DNA from: an uncultured Verrucomicrobiota bacterium
Lineage (GTDB): Bacteria; Verrucomicrobiota; Verrucomicrobiia; Limisphaerales; UBA9464
DNA length: 50,591 nucleotides
Reading direction: 5' to 3'
NCBI GenBank assembly: GCA_903907925.1
Contig: CAIVQB010000056.1
Location: 1-50,591, forward strand
Below the pieces are notes generated by a model that saw only the letters and a list, made by a program, of their open reading frames with translations, searched no databases and was not told where the DNA came from. Numbering within the stretch: position 1 is the first letter of the stretch; each line of letters opens with the position of its first letter. A program made the translations under genes and the position numbers. Below, piece after piece: positions 1-7,532 of this stretch.

Positions 1-708
1 CACGAGGCCGGCCACGCGATCGATAGTGCCTACCGCCTGCGCTACCGGCGTCGCTGGCGCGAAGTCTTCGGGCCGGCGTCATTGCCCTATCCGGAGCGCT
101 ACCGGGCGCGCCCCGGCAGTCGCCGCTACGTGCACCATCTGGGCGACTGGTACGCGCAGAGTCATCCTACGGAGGACTTCGCCGAAACCTTCGCCGTCTG
201 GCTGAAGCCCAACTCCGATTGGCGGCGCTCCTACGAGGACTGGCCAGCGCTGGACAAGCTCTCCTTCGTCGAGGAGTTGATGCAGCAGGTGCGCGAGCAG
301 CCACCTCTGGTCCGCACGCGCGTGCACATCGAGCCATTGGCGCAGAACCGGCGCACACTAGCCGAGCACTATGCGGCGAAGCTGGCGCGCTACCGGCATT
401 TCCTGCGTAGCGATGCCGATGAGATGCTCCTCAAGGTCTTTACGCCACGTCCGCGGCGCTCGGCTGCGCCCCGCGCCAGCGTGATGCTGCGCGAGGGCAA
501 GCCGCTGTTGGTAGCGTCGGTGGCGCGCGAGGCGGAAGTAGACCGGTATGCGGTCTACCAGGTGCTGCGGCGGGCCATCGCGCGCGCCGCGGAACTGGAT
601 CTGTATCTGCGCGGCTCGCGCCGCGAGGCGCTGCGGCATGCGCGCTGGATGCTGATACGGTTGGTCAAGCTCTATGGCAAGGGCACTAGCCCGCAGATTC
701 ATTTATGA
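1..708 (+). CDS. Zinc-binding metallopeptidase (Peptidase_Mx-like), 5' partial
   Basis: The reading frame is open from base 1, so the true start lies outside the window. The first five residues visible are HEAGH, an HExxH zinc-metallopeptidase motif, followed about 50 residues later by the segment EDFAETFAVWLKP, which probably supplies the third zinc ligand. This arrangement fits the putative zinc-binding metallopeptidase family (PF15887 type) of proteobacteria. No signal peptide can be judged because the N-terminus is missing. The C-terminal half is basic and rich in Arg and Ala. The stop overlaps the start of the next gene by 4 bases (ATGA), so the two are probably translationally coupled. 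Substrate unknown. Codon use favours C/G third positions and looks more gammaproteobacterial than the genes beyond 2.2 kb. Confidence 0.75.
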   Translation, partial: HEAGHAIDSAYRLRYRRRWREVFGPASLPYPERYRARPGSRRYVHHLGDWYAQSHPTEDFAETFAVWLKPNSDWRRSYEDWPALDKLSFVEELMQQVREQPPLVRTRVHIEPLAQNRRTLAEHYAAKLARYRHFLRSDADEMLLKVFTPRPRRSAAPRASVMLREGKPLLVASVAREAEVDRYAVYQVLRRAIARAAELDLYLRGSRREALRHARWMLIRLVKLYGKGTSPQIHL

Positions 709-1739
709 AGAAACGTAAAGTACTCGTCGTCCTGCACGTAAGCCTCATGCCGCCAGACAGCTTGGAGGGCTACGACCCCAAGGTGATCCAGGACTGGCGT
801 GCCGAATACGACGTGATCTCCACGCTTCGCGCCTCCGGCCATGACGTGCGCGTGCTGGGCGTCCTGGATAGCCTGGTGGAGCTGCGCAGCCTGATCTCCG
901 AATGGCAGCCGGATATCGTCTTCAACCTGCTGGAGGAGTTCGACGGCATCGTCGCCTACGACCAGCACGTCATTGCCTTCCTGGAGATGCTGCGGCAGCC
1001 GTACACCGGCTGCAATCCGCGCGGCCTGCTGATCTCCCGCGACAAGGCGCTGTGCAAGCAGGTATTCGCCTTCCACCGTATCCCGACGCCGCAGTTCGCG
1101 ATATTCCGCCGTGGCGCGCGCCTGCGCGTGCCGCGCAACCTGCGCTATCCGCTGTTTGTGAAGTCCTCAACCGACGACGCCTCCCTGGGCATCGCGCAGG
1201 CTTCGGTCGTTGAAGACGCGGCGCGCCTGCAGGAGCGCATCGAGTTCGTGTTCGAGCAGAACAAGTCCGACGTGCTCGTGGAGGAATACATCGAGGGGCG
1301 CGAGTGCTACGTGGGGGTCATCGGCAACGAGCGCCTGACGCGCCTGCCGGTCTGGGAGCTGGACTTCGGCACCATGCCGGCGAACCAGAGCGCCATCGCC
1401 ACGCGCAAGGTCAAGTGGGACCTGGACTACCGCAGCCGCTACGGTATCGGCAGCCATCCGGCGGCGGACCTGCCGGTCGGTGTTGAGGCGCAGCTGGACC
1501 GCCTGTCCCGGCGCATCTATCGATCGCTGGGCCTGTCGGGGTTCGCGCGCATGGATTTTCGCATACGTGCCGATGGCAGTGTGTTCGTGCTGGAGGCCAA
1601 CGCCAATCCGCACCTGGCCGCGCACGAAGACTTCGCACGCTCCGCGGCCACCGCGGGACTGCAGTATCCGGCGCTCATTGAGCGCATCCTTGCCTTGGGT
1701 CTGGCTTACCGTTCGGAGTGGCGCATCCTTTATGGCTGA
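705..1739 (+). CDS. ATP-grasp ligase, D-alanine--D-alanine ligase-like
   Basis: A 344-residue protein of the ATP-grasp superfamily. The central part has the nucleotide-binding strand FVKSSTDDASLGI (about residues 150-165) and the hinge VLVEEYIEGRECYVGV (about 195-210). The C-terminal catalytic segment FARMDFRIRADGSVFVLEAN followed by NPHL (about 280-305) carries the Mg-binding acidic and Asn residues typical of D-Ala-D-Ala ligases. The N-terminal domain is not that of a standard Ddl, so a carboxylate-amine ligase acting on another peptide or amino acid is more likely than cell-wall Ddl. The start ATG overlaps the stop of the metallopeptidase by 4 bases, and its end overlaps the next gene by 8 bases. 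The trio therefore looks like one transcript. Substrate is unknown. Confidence 0.82.
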   Translation: MKKRKVLVVLHVSLMPPDSLEGYDPKVIQDWRAEYDVISTLRASGHDVRVLGVLDSLVELRSLISEWQPDIVFNLLEEFDGIVAYDQHVIAFLEMLRQPYTGCNPRGLLISRDKALCKQVFAFHRIPTPQFAIFRRGARLRVPRNLRYPLFVKSSTDDASLGIAQASVVEDAARLQERIEFVFEQNKSDVLVEEYIEGRECYVGVIGNERLTRLPVWELDFGTMPANQSAIATRKVKWDLDYRSRYGIGSHPAADLPVGVEAQLDRLSRRIYRSLGLSGFARMDFRIRADGSVFVLEANANPHLAAHEDFARSAATAGLQYPALIERILALGLAYRSEWRILYG

Positions 1740-2160
1740 AAGAATCTTCTCCCGCCCGCGGGCCCTGCGCAGCGCCGGCGCGGCGTTGCTCGCCCTTGCC
1801 TTGGGCGGCTGCGCCGATCAGGCCCGTCATCGCGAAGTGGAGCTGCAGGAGCTGGTGGGCATGTTCGCCGGCCAGTACGACAACATCGCCCAGGTGCGGC
1901 AGCTCAACGCCCAGGGCAACGGGGAACGCGAGGCACTGGTGATGCTGATCGTGCCGGTCCACGCTCCGCTGATCGGCGACAACGTCTTCCTGGTGCAGGA
2001 GAGCGCGGCCAACGATCCGCGGCGCCTGATCTCGCAGCAATGGCGAGGCGCGAGGAGGGAGCAGCCCTTTTGGGGCTGTGACCGAGGAGCAACGAAGCCA
2101 GCCGGCCTTTTCCCCGACAACCCTCCGGGCGGCAGTGCTTTTGTCTTCCGCCTTCGTTGA
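1732..2160 (+). CDS. CpcT/CpeT-like lipoprotein, 3'-truncated at a repeat
   Basis: The ATG lies inside the end of the ATP-grasp gene (8-base overlap). The N-terminus is a lipoprotein signal: basic MAERIFSRPR, a hydrophobic stretch and the lipobox LGGC at about residue 24. The next ~80 residues (ELVGMFAGQYDNIAQ, later VFLVQESAANDPRRL) match the start of the CpcT/CpeT-like chromophore-lyase family, which in non-phototrophic proteobacteria occurs as an uncharacterised lipoprotein. Similarity stops near base 2040 (after ISQQ). From there the frame runs through a REP-like repeat and ends at 2160 with sequence of no family character. The family is usually about twice as long, so this is a broken gene: either a real disruption or an assembly join. 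Confidence 0.55.
   Translation: MAERIFSRPRALRSAGAALLALALGGCADQARHREVELQELVGMFAGQYDNIAQVRQLNAQGNGEREALVMLIVPVHAPLIGDNVFLVQESAANDPRRLISQQWRGARREQPFWGCDRGATKPAGLFPDNPPGGSAFVFRLR
2041..2100. repeat. REP-like palindromic repeat at the composition boundary
   Basis: GC-rich repeat-like sequence containing a 6-bp stem (CAGCCC at 2062-2067, GGGCTG at 2073-2078) around a TTTTG loop, flanked by purine-rich GAGGAG-type motifs at 2052-2060 and 2084-2089. It interrupts the CpcT-like reading frame and separates proteobacterial-looking genes from verrucomicrobial ones. No second copy was found in this window by eye. From memory, elements of this style recur in verrucomicrobial intergenic regions; that part is recollection, not something shown here. 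Confidence 0.45.
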
Positions 2161-2261
2161 CCCGGCCCTTACAGCCCACGTTGGGAATGCTCGGGCCTCG
2201 TCGCCTCGGCAGAAGACAAAATCCCTTGCCGCAGGACCCTTTCCCATTTTCAGACAGGCTC

Positions 2262-2978
2262 TCAATGGAGCGGCAGAATCCGAAGGTTCCGGAAGAAAAT
2301 CTCATCGCCGTGATCCTGGAGCAGGATCGGTGTCGGGAACTTCGTGCCCCAACGCGCCTCGTTCTTGAATTTGCTGGCCGCCTTGGCCGTGATCATTTCG
2401 GCCGAACCCAGTTCATAGGAAAGGATCTGGTGACCGTTCAACCAGTGTTCCACATGGTTTCCGCGGACGATCACCGCTGAGGTGTTCACCGTTCCAGGCG
2501 GATGCAGTTCGCGTTCACCCGGGGGCAGCGCGTCGTAGAGGGACCCGGTCTGGCGTTTGGGTCCGACCAACGCGTCGGGATGCAGGGCATCGTCGATGAG
2601 CTGGTACTCATGACCGATCGGCGCGCCGCGTTTTTCATCGATAAAATACTTCACGCCGCTGTTGGCACCCGGTGCCACCCGCCAGTCCCAGCGCAGTTCA
2701 AAATCCACAAACAACTCGGTGGTGATGATGTCGCCACCTCCTCCTTTCGCGGTATGCTTCAACCACCCGTCCTCCACGACCCAACCCTGCGCGGGCATGG
2801 CCGGTTTTCCGAATCCCTTCCAGCCCGAGGTGGTCCGGCCATCGAACAACAGGTGCCAGCCCGCCTTGCGGTCCGCGTCACTGAGTTGATTGGGGACATC
2901 AGGTCCGGCGGCACAGACCGGGCGGGCCGAAAGCAGTGCCAGCCAGAGCAGGGAAAGGAACAGGGGGCGAGCGTTCAT
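2262..2978 (-). CDS. DUF1080 (3-keto-disaccharide hydrolase fold) secreted protein
   Basis: A 238-residue exported protein. The signal peptide covers residues 1-24 (LFLSLLWLALLSARPVCAAG). The remainder is a single concanavalin-like DUF1080 domain with its hallmark segments LLFDGRTTSGWKGFG, FELRWDWRVAPGANSGVKYF, EYQLIDD and the terminal ILLQDHGDEIFFRNLRILP. In Planctomycetes and Verrucomicrobia such proteins act on glycosides in the periplasm or outside the cell, and some members cleave 3-keto-glycosides. It is last in a minus-strand run after a glycosyltransferase, with a gap of about 36 bases, but need not share its function. The ATG is placed directly before the signal peptide. Substrate unknown. 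Confidence 0.88.
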   Translation of the reverse strand: MNARPLFLSLLWLALLSARPVCAAGPDVPNQLSDADRKAGWHLLFDGRTTSGWKGFGKPAMPAQGWVVEDGWLKHTAKGGGGDIITTELFVDFELRWDWRVAPGANSGVKYFIDEKRGAPIGHEYQLIDDALHPDALVGPKRQTGSLYDALPPGERELHPPGTVNTSAVIVRGNHVEHWLNGHQILSYELGSAEMITAKAASKFKNEARWGTKFPTPILLQDHGDEIFFRNLRILPLH

Positions 2979-3014
2979 GGAAGGCGATCAGTCAGGCGGT
3001 TCCATTCGGCCCAG

Positions 3015-4163
3015 TCAAGCGGGTCCTCGGACCGACGCTCCGGGGTCCAGCAGGGGCAGCAATCGGCGCACGATGACCGGCCAGGAAAACTCGCGTTCAC
3101 TGGCGGCCCTGCCATCCGCGGCGAGTTGATGCCGGCGTGCGTCATCCTTCAACAGCGAGTGGATCAATTGAACGAATCCCCGTTCGTCGCGGGCATGGCA
3201 GAGGCCGAGGTAGGGTGCCTTGGCGAGCGCGGTTCCGGTGCCATGTCCCACGGTGGTTGCCACCGCCACGCCGTGGGCCAGCCCGGCCATCAGCGTCGTC
3301 CGCCGCTCGGAAACGCCGTCACTGAACGGTAGTGCCAGCAGGTCCGAAGCGTGCAGTGCGGCGGAAACCTCGGGCGCGGGAAGATACCCCAGCGGACGGT
3401 ACAGGGCCTTGAGTTCCGCCGGCAGATTCGGATCGGGCGCGCCGCCGATCACCGCGAGCGCCACCGGAATGCCGGCGGCGCGGGCAGCCCGCCAGGCGTC
3501 CAGAATCCAGTAGAACTGTTTGTTCGGACCGAGGGTCCCGAAATAGGAGAGCACCCGCACCTCCGGATCAAGGCCGTGCTCTTTCCGCCAGGCGCGGGCG
3601 TGATCGGGACCCACCGGCTGGGGTTCGATGCTGGTCGGCGAGGGAAGCAGCGAAAACAACGGGGCCGCGTCGGGCCGCAATCGGGACCAGTCTTCCAACC
3701 ATCGACTGGTGGAAATCGCCACGGCATCGGCGGAAGCGAGAAGCGCCTTCCATTGGCGGCGGTGTTGCAGCGCAAACCAGAAGCGGGACGGCTTCCAGCT
3801 CATGTCCGCCATGATCTCGTGCGCAATGAACACCTGCCGGTTGCCGGAACGGCGGAGGTCCCGCCAAAACCGTGGCAGACGCAGGTTGACGCCGCCGCGG
3901 CCATACATGTGGGGCACGTACTGCCACAACAGGACCGAATCGTTGGCGAATTCCGACAGCTCGGCGACGATCCAATCGAGGTCCTGCCAGTCTCCGATGC
4001 TCGGTCGGACTTGAAATCGTTCCGACGGCGAAGCTCCGGGCGAGGTCAGCACCGTGACCGGATGGGTGTGGGACAACTCGGTGGCGAGACGGTGGGTGTG
4101 ATCGGCAAGGCCGCCCCGCTTGGGGGGCAACAGGTCCGACACAATGATAATGCGGCGCGCCAC
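3015..4163 (-). CDS. Glycosyltransferase, GT-B fold (GT4-like)
   Basis: A 382-residue cytoplasmic glycosyltransferase starting with GTG. The N-terminal Rossmann half begins RRIIIVSDLLPPKRGGLADH, with the glycine-rich acceptor loop seen in GT-B enzymes. The C-terminal half has the nucleotide-sugar region: YFGTLGPNKQFYWILDAW (about 207-225), VIGGAPDPNLP, and LALPFSDGVSERRTTLMAGL, where the Glu probably corresponds to the EX7E site. It lies 15 bases after waaF in the htrA-lpxK-lpxL-waaF run, so it most likely adds a sugar to the LPS core or a related glycan. Donor and acceptor cannot be read from sequence. Confidence 0.82.
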   Translation of the reverse strand: MARRIIIVSDLLPPKRGGLADHTHRLATELSHTHPVTVLTSPGASPSERFQVRPSIGDWQDLDWIVAELSEFANDSVLLWQYVPHMYGRGGVNLRLPRFWRDLRRSGNRQVFIAHEIMADMSWKPSRFWFALQHRRQWKALLASADAVAISTSRWLEDWSRLRPDAAPLFSLLPSPTSIEPQPVGPDHARAWRKEHGLDPEVRVLSYFGTLGPNKQFYWILDAWRAARAAGIPVALAVIGGAPDPNLPAELKALYRPLGYLPAPEVSAALHASDLLALPFSDGVSERRTTLMAGLAHGVAVATTVGHGTGTALAKAPYLGLCHARDERGFVQLIHSLLKDDARRHQLAADGRAASEREFSWPVIVRRLLPLLDPGASVRGPA

Positions 4164-4178
4164 TGCGGGTTCGGAATA

Positions 4179-5354
4179 TCAGGATTGCTGCGGTCGTTCC
4201 ATCCTGCGGATCGAAATTTCTTGTGACAAGACTTCGGAAACCATTGCCGCGACGTGATCCACCGAATGTCCGGTCATACAGCGAAAGTCCACCGGACAAG
4301 TGCGAAGAAAACAGGGGGCGCAGACAGCGTTCGATCGCAGCAGACGATGCCGAGAATCCCCGGGAAGACCAGGGCCGGTGAGCTCGGCCGAGGTGCTGCC
4401 AAAGGGCACCACCACCGGCGTCCCCACCGCCGCGGCCACGTGCATCGGTCCGGTGTCGTTGGTCAACAACACCGCGCAGGCCGAAAGACCGGCGCAGAGT
4501 TCGCGCAGGGACGTTTCCCCGGCGAGGATTCGCACCGGCGCGGTGGCTCCAATTCCAGAGGCAATCGTTTCCGCCAGACCGCGATCCGCCGGTCCGCCAA
4601 AAAGCACAAACCCCACGCCGGTGCGGCTCGCCAGCCGATGGATGACCGCTTGAAATCGATCCACCGGCCAGCGTTTCGCCGGTCCGTATTCCGCCCCGGG
4701 ATTGATGCCGATCCAGGTGATCGCGGGATCCAGGTTCCATCGCTGCCGAACCGTCGCCATCTCGTCGAGAGCAACGTGGAGATACGGCACCACCGATGCC
4801 GGATCCGCTTCCAGCGCGGCGACCAGCCGAAGGTAGAGGTGCGTGTGATGCGATTCCGGACCCGGCCGCAGCGGGGTGTTTCGGCGGCTGCCGATCTTCT
4901 CTTCGCGGGCCAGCAGCGCGCGGATTTCATCCGGTCGCCGTTTTTTGAGGTTCACGATGCCGTCCGGGATTCCAACTACATCAGTCAGAAGCCAGTCGCG
5001 CCAACGTCGGGAGGTTCCCACACGGCGGGGAATTCCGGCCAGGCGCACCTCCAATGCGGCCCGGTGTGAATTGGGGAACAACACCGCGAGGTCATGTCGA
5101 CCTTCCCGCAGCCGCCGGGCGACGGTGAACACACCCTCCTTCGCCGAAAACGGAATGACACCATCCACAGTCGGATGCCCGGTCCACAGGCCCGTCAGCT
5201 TTTCGTGGGTGAGCAGTTGAATCGACGCCGTAGGGAACCGCTCGCGGAGACGGTGAAGCGCCGGCGTCGTCATCACCGCGTCGCCGAGCCAGTTGACCCC
5301 GCGGACAACGATGCGCCGGGGTTCAAAGGAAGAAGGCAATGCAGCGGAGGACAC
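4179..5354 (-). CDS. waaF: Lipopolysaccharide heptosyltransferase II-type (GT9)
   Basis: A 391-residue GT9 enzyme that transfers heptose from ADP-heptose to the LPS inner core at the cytoplasmic face of the inner membrane. Characteristic segments are VVRGVNWLGDAVMTTPAL near the N-terminus (the GDAVMTTP acceptor loop), INPGAEYGPAKRWP in the middle and LLTNDTGPMHVAAAVGTPVV in the C-terminal domain, which binds the nucleotide-sugar. A short Arg-rich tail follows. The GTG start is 4 bases past the stop of the LpxL-like gene, so the two are probably one operon. WaaF is the best family match, but WaaC- or WaaQ-like specificity cannot be excluded from sequence alone. Confidence 0.86.
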   Translation of the reverse strand: MSSAALPSSFEPRRIVVRGVNWLGDAVMTTPALHRLRERFPTASIQLLTHEKLTGLWTGHPTVDGVIPFSAKEGVFTVARRLREGRHDLAVLFPNSHRAALEVRLAGIPRRVGTSRRWRDWLLTDVVGIPDGIVNLKKRRPDEIRALLAREEKIGSRRNTPLRPGPESHHTHLYLRLVAALEADPASVVPYLHVALDEMATVRQRWNLDPAITWIGINPGAEYGPAKRWPVDRFQAVIHRLASRTGVGFVLFGGPADRGLAETIASGIGATAPVRILAGETSLRELCAGLSACAVLLTNDTGPMHVAAAVGTPVVVPFGSTSAELTGPGLPGDSRHRLLRSNAVCAPCFLRTCPVDFRCMTGHSVDHVAAMVSEVLSQEISIRRMERPQQS

Positions 5355-5358
5355 GGGT

Positions 5359-6285
5359 TCAGTCGGCCGGAGGCGGCGAAACCTCGGTTGCGTTCATCCG
5401 CGCCTGCTGCCAGGCGGAAGGGGGTTTCCAGCGGCGATGAACCCAAAACCAGTTGGCCGGATCCCGGCGGATGGCGGCCTCCAGGCGTGAATTGATGTCG
5501 CCTTGAATGTCTTCCACGGGACGGGTGTTTCCCGAGGCATCGCGGGTTGGAATCTCCGGCTCGATCTCGATACGCCAGCGGGCGAGTCCTGTCCGGTAAC
5601 ACACCGCGGATCGCAGTGCCGCTTCGTAACGGACCGCCAGAAGTGCGGCGGCCGGATTGCAGGAACAGGGATGACCGAGGAAGGGGAGCCAGAGACCGCG
5701 ATCCCCACCATGCTGATCGGAGAGCAACGCGAGCAGCATGCGGCCCGCCTGCATCGCGCGGCGCAGCGGTTCGGCACCGGACCGACGTTCAAAGAAGCGG
5801 ACGCCGCTGCGTTCCCGGAGATCGAGTAGGATGCGGTTGAGGCCGGGTTGCCGCAACGCCCGGTAGGTGGTTCCCACCGTCCACCCCGGCAGACGATCCT
5901 TGATGCGGGCGTAGACCTCGAAATTGGCGAAATGACCAACGACACCCACGATGCACCGGGTTTCCGCAACGAGCGTGTCATCGAGCCCCACCCATTCCAG
6001 ATGGCCATCCAGCTGTTCGCGGCTCATCGAGGCGGTCTTGACGGCGCAGGCATAATTCTCGCCGAGCCGGCGGAAGTTTTCACGGGCGATCGCGTGGCGC
6101 TGACCGGCGTCCAGTTCATTCCCGAACACCCGTTCGAGATTGGAAAGCGCCACGCGCCGATGGCGGCGGTCGAGCACGAAGGCGATGGCGCCCGCACCCC
6201 GACCCAGACGGGCAACCAGTATCAGGGGCAGGGACTGGATGAGCCGGATGAACACCCGCGCCAGACCTGCGAGCAGGGAGTTCAT
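5359..6285 (-). CDS. Lipid A biosynthesis acyltransferase (LpxL/HtrB family)
   Basis: A 308-residue inner-membrane acyltransferase of the lysophospholipid/lipid A acyltransferase family, which adds secondary acyl chains to Kdo-lipid A. A hydrophobic N-terminus (VFIRLIQSLPLILVARLGRG) anchors it. The catalytic HX4E motif is GHFANFE, His118 to Glu123. Further family marks are RRHRRVALSNLERVFG, LLALLSDQHGG and WFWVHRRWK near the end. The open frame reaches upstream to 6669, but the conserved protein starts at the ATG at 6285, which overlaps the lpxK stop as ATGA. Coupled translation with lpxK is therefore likely and supports the start. Confidence 0.87.
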   Translation of the reverse strand: MNSLLAGLARVFIRLIQSLPLILVARLGRGAGAIAFVLDRRHRRVALSNLERVFGNELDAGQRHAIARENFRRLGENYACAVKTASMSREQLDGHLEWVGLDDTLVAETRCIVGVVGHFANFEVYARIKDRLPGWTVGTTYRALRQPGLNRILLDLRERSGVRFFERRSGAEPLRRAMQAGRMLLALLSDQHGGDRGLWLPFLGHPCSCNPAAALLAVRYEAALRSAVCYRTGLARWRIEIEPEIPTRDASGNTRPVEDIQGDINSRLEAAIRRDPANWFWVHRRWKPPSAWQQARMNATEVSPPPAD

Positions 6286-7475
6286 TTGAAGCAGATGCGG
6301 CGGACCGCTTCGTCGAATCCATCCGCCCCCGCGGTGATTTTGATTTCGACCCGCATGAAGTAGATCGGCAGGTCGCGGCGATCGAGTTTGGGAAACCGCA
6401 CGGCATCCTTCTGAGTGGTCACCACCATGTCGGCGCGCCGCTTTTTCCCGCGATTGATGGCGTCGAGGACCTCTTGCTGACTGAACCGGTGGTGATCGGC
6501 AAACCGCCGGGCGAGGACGATGTCGGCACCGAGTTCGGTCAGTTTCAGCTCGAAGCTTTCCGGCTGCGCGATGCCGCTGAGACTGGCGACCTTCCGTCCC
6601 CGCAGCAGGTCCAGGCCGAATTGTTCGCCGGTGAACACGTCTTCGAAATACAGCGGGTGATGGACGCATTCGACGACCTCGGCGCGGGTGTTGAGGCGGG
6701 CAACGCGGACACGAAGATCGTCGATGCGCCGGCTGAGGGCGGGGGTGCTGCGATCAACCTTGGTGAGAAACACAACACTGGCGCGGGAGAGGTGCGAAGG
6801 CGGTTCCCGGAGCGTTCCGCGCGGCAGCAGGTATTCGTTTCCGAATGGCTGTTGGGCGTCGACCAACACCACATCGGTCCGGCGGCCGCGGAGTTTCCAG
6901 TATTGAAACCCGTCGTCGAGCAGGAGCGTGTCGCAGCCGAAATGTTCCACCGCATAGCGCCCGGCCTTGACGCGGTCCTTGTCCACCAGGACGACGACAT
7001 CCTTGAGGTTGGAGGCGAGCATGTAGGGCTCGTCGCCGGCCGTTTCGGAATCCAGCAGGAGCGAACTTCCGTCACTCACGACCCGCGGAGGCGTGGTGTC
7101 CTCGCGCAGCAGCACCTTGTCGAGGAGACGTTCGGCGAGCGGCTTTGGACGGGAGCGATAGCCGCGCGAAAGAATGGCCACCCGGCGTCCGGCATCCTGA
7201 AGGGCGCGGGCAAATTTCTCGACGACCGGGGTCTTGCCCGTGCCGCCCACGGTCAGGTTTCCAATGGCGATGACCTGAACCCCGAGGGTGGAATCCCGGA
7301 GAATGCGGGCATTGTAGAGGATGCGCCGAACCTTGACGGCGAGCGCGAACACCCGGCTGAGGACGAGTAGGAGGAAGCGCACCGCCGCGGCTTTTTTGCC
7401 CGGCTGTTGTTGGAAGATGACCGCCAGCAGCCACGTCTCGGCCTGCTCAGTGAATTCGCGCCAGCGTTCGCGCAC
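6282..7475 (-). CDS. lpxK: Tetraacyldisaccharide 4'-kinase
   Basis: A 397-residue kinase that phosphorylates the 4' position of the lipid A disaccharide at the inner membrane. It has a hydrophobic segment at residues 33-48, the P-loop GNLTVGGTGKT at 72-82 and the DDGFQ motif near residue 190. Other family segments are VAILSRGYRS and LLPRGTLREPPSHL. The start codon is GTG. The stop overlaps the start of the LpxL-like gene by 4 bases, and the gene follows htrA with about 57 bases between. At ~397 residues it is longer than E. coli LpxK (328), with extra sequence at the N-terminus and around residues 110-130. Presence of this gene supports a lipid A-containing outer membrane. Confidence 0.93.
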   Translation of the reverse strand: MRERWREFTEQAETWLLAVIFQQQPGKKAAAVRFLLLVLSRVFALAVKVRRILYNARILRDSTLGVQVIAIGNLTVGGTGKTPVVEKFARALQDAGRRVAILSRGYRSRPKPLAERLLDKVLLREDTTPPRVVSDGSSLLLDSETAGDEPYMLASNLKDVVVLVDKDRVKAGRYAVEHFGCDTLLLDDGFQYWKLRGRRTDVVLVDAQQPFGNEYLLPRGTLREPPSHLSRASVVFLTKVDRSTPALSRRIDDLRVRVARLNTRAEVVECVHHPLYFEDVFTGEQFGLDLLRGRKVASLSGIAQPESFELKLTELGADIVLARRFADHHRFSQQEVLDAINRGKKRRADMVVTTQKDAVRFPKLDRRDLPIYFMRVEIKITAGADGFDEAVRRICFK

Positions 7476-7532
7476 AGCGCCCGCACCTTGCCAAGCCGCG
7501 GTGGCACTGAGGAAGGCTGAACTGCAATGGGA

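Noticed and set aside
79-702. Minus-strand open frames opposite the metallopeptidase gene
   Set aside because: Arg/Ala/His-rich shadows of a high-GC gene, no family features.
3351-4226. Long plus-strand frame opposite the GT4-like and waaF genes
   Set aside because: Antisense shadow; the minus-strand proteins carry clear glycosyltransferase motifs.
4254-5069. Plus-strand 271-residue frame opposite waaF
   Set aside because: No recognisable domain and biased composition; waaF is certain on the other strand.
6474-7370. Plus-strand 298-residue frame opposite lpxK
   Set aside because: Shadow frame; lpxK P-loop and DDGFQ on the other strand decide it.
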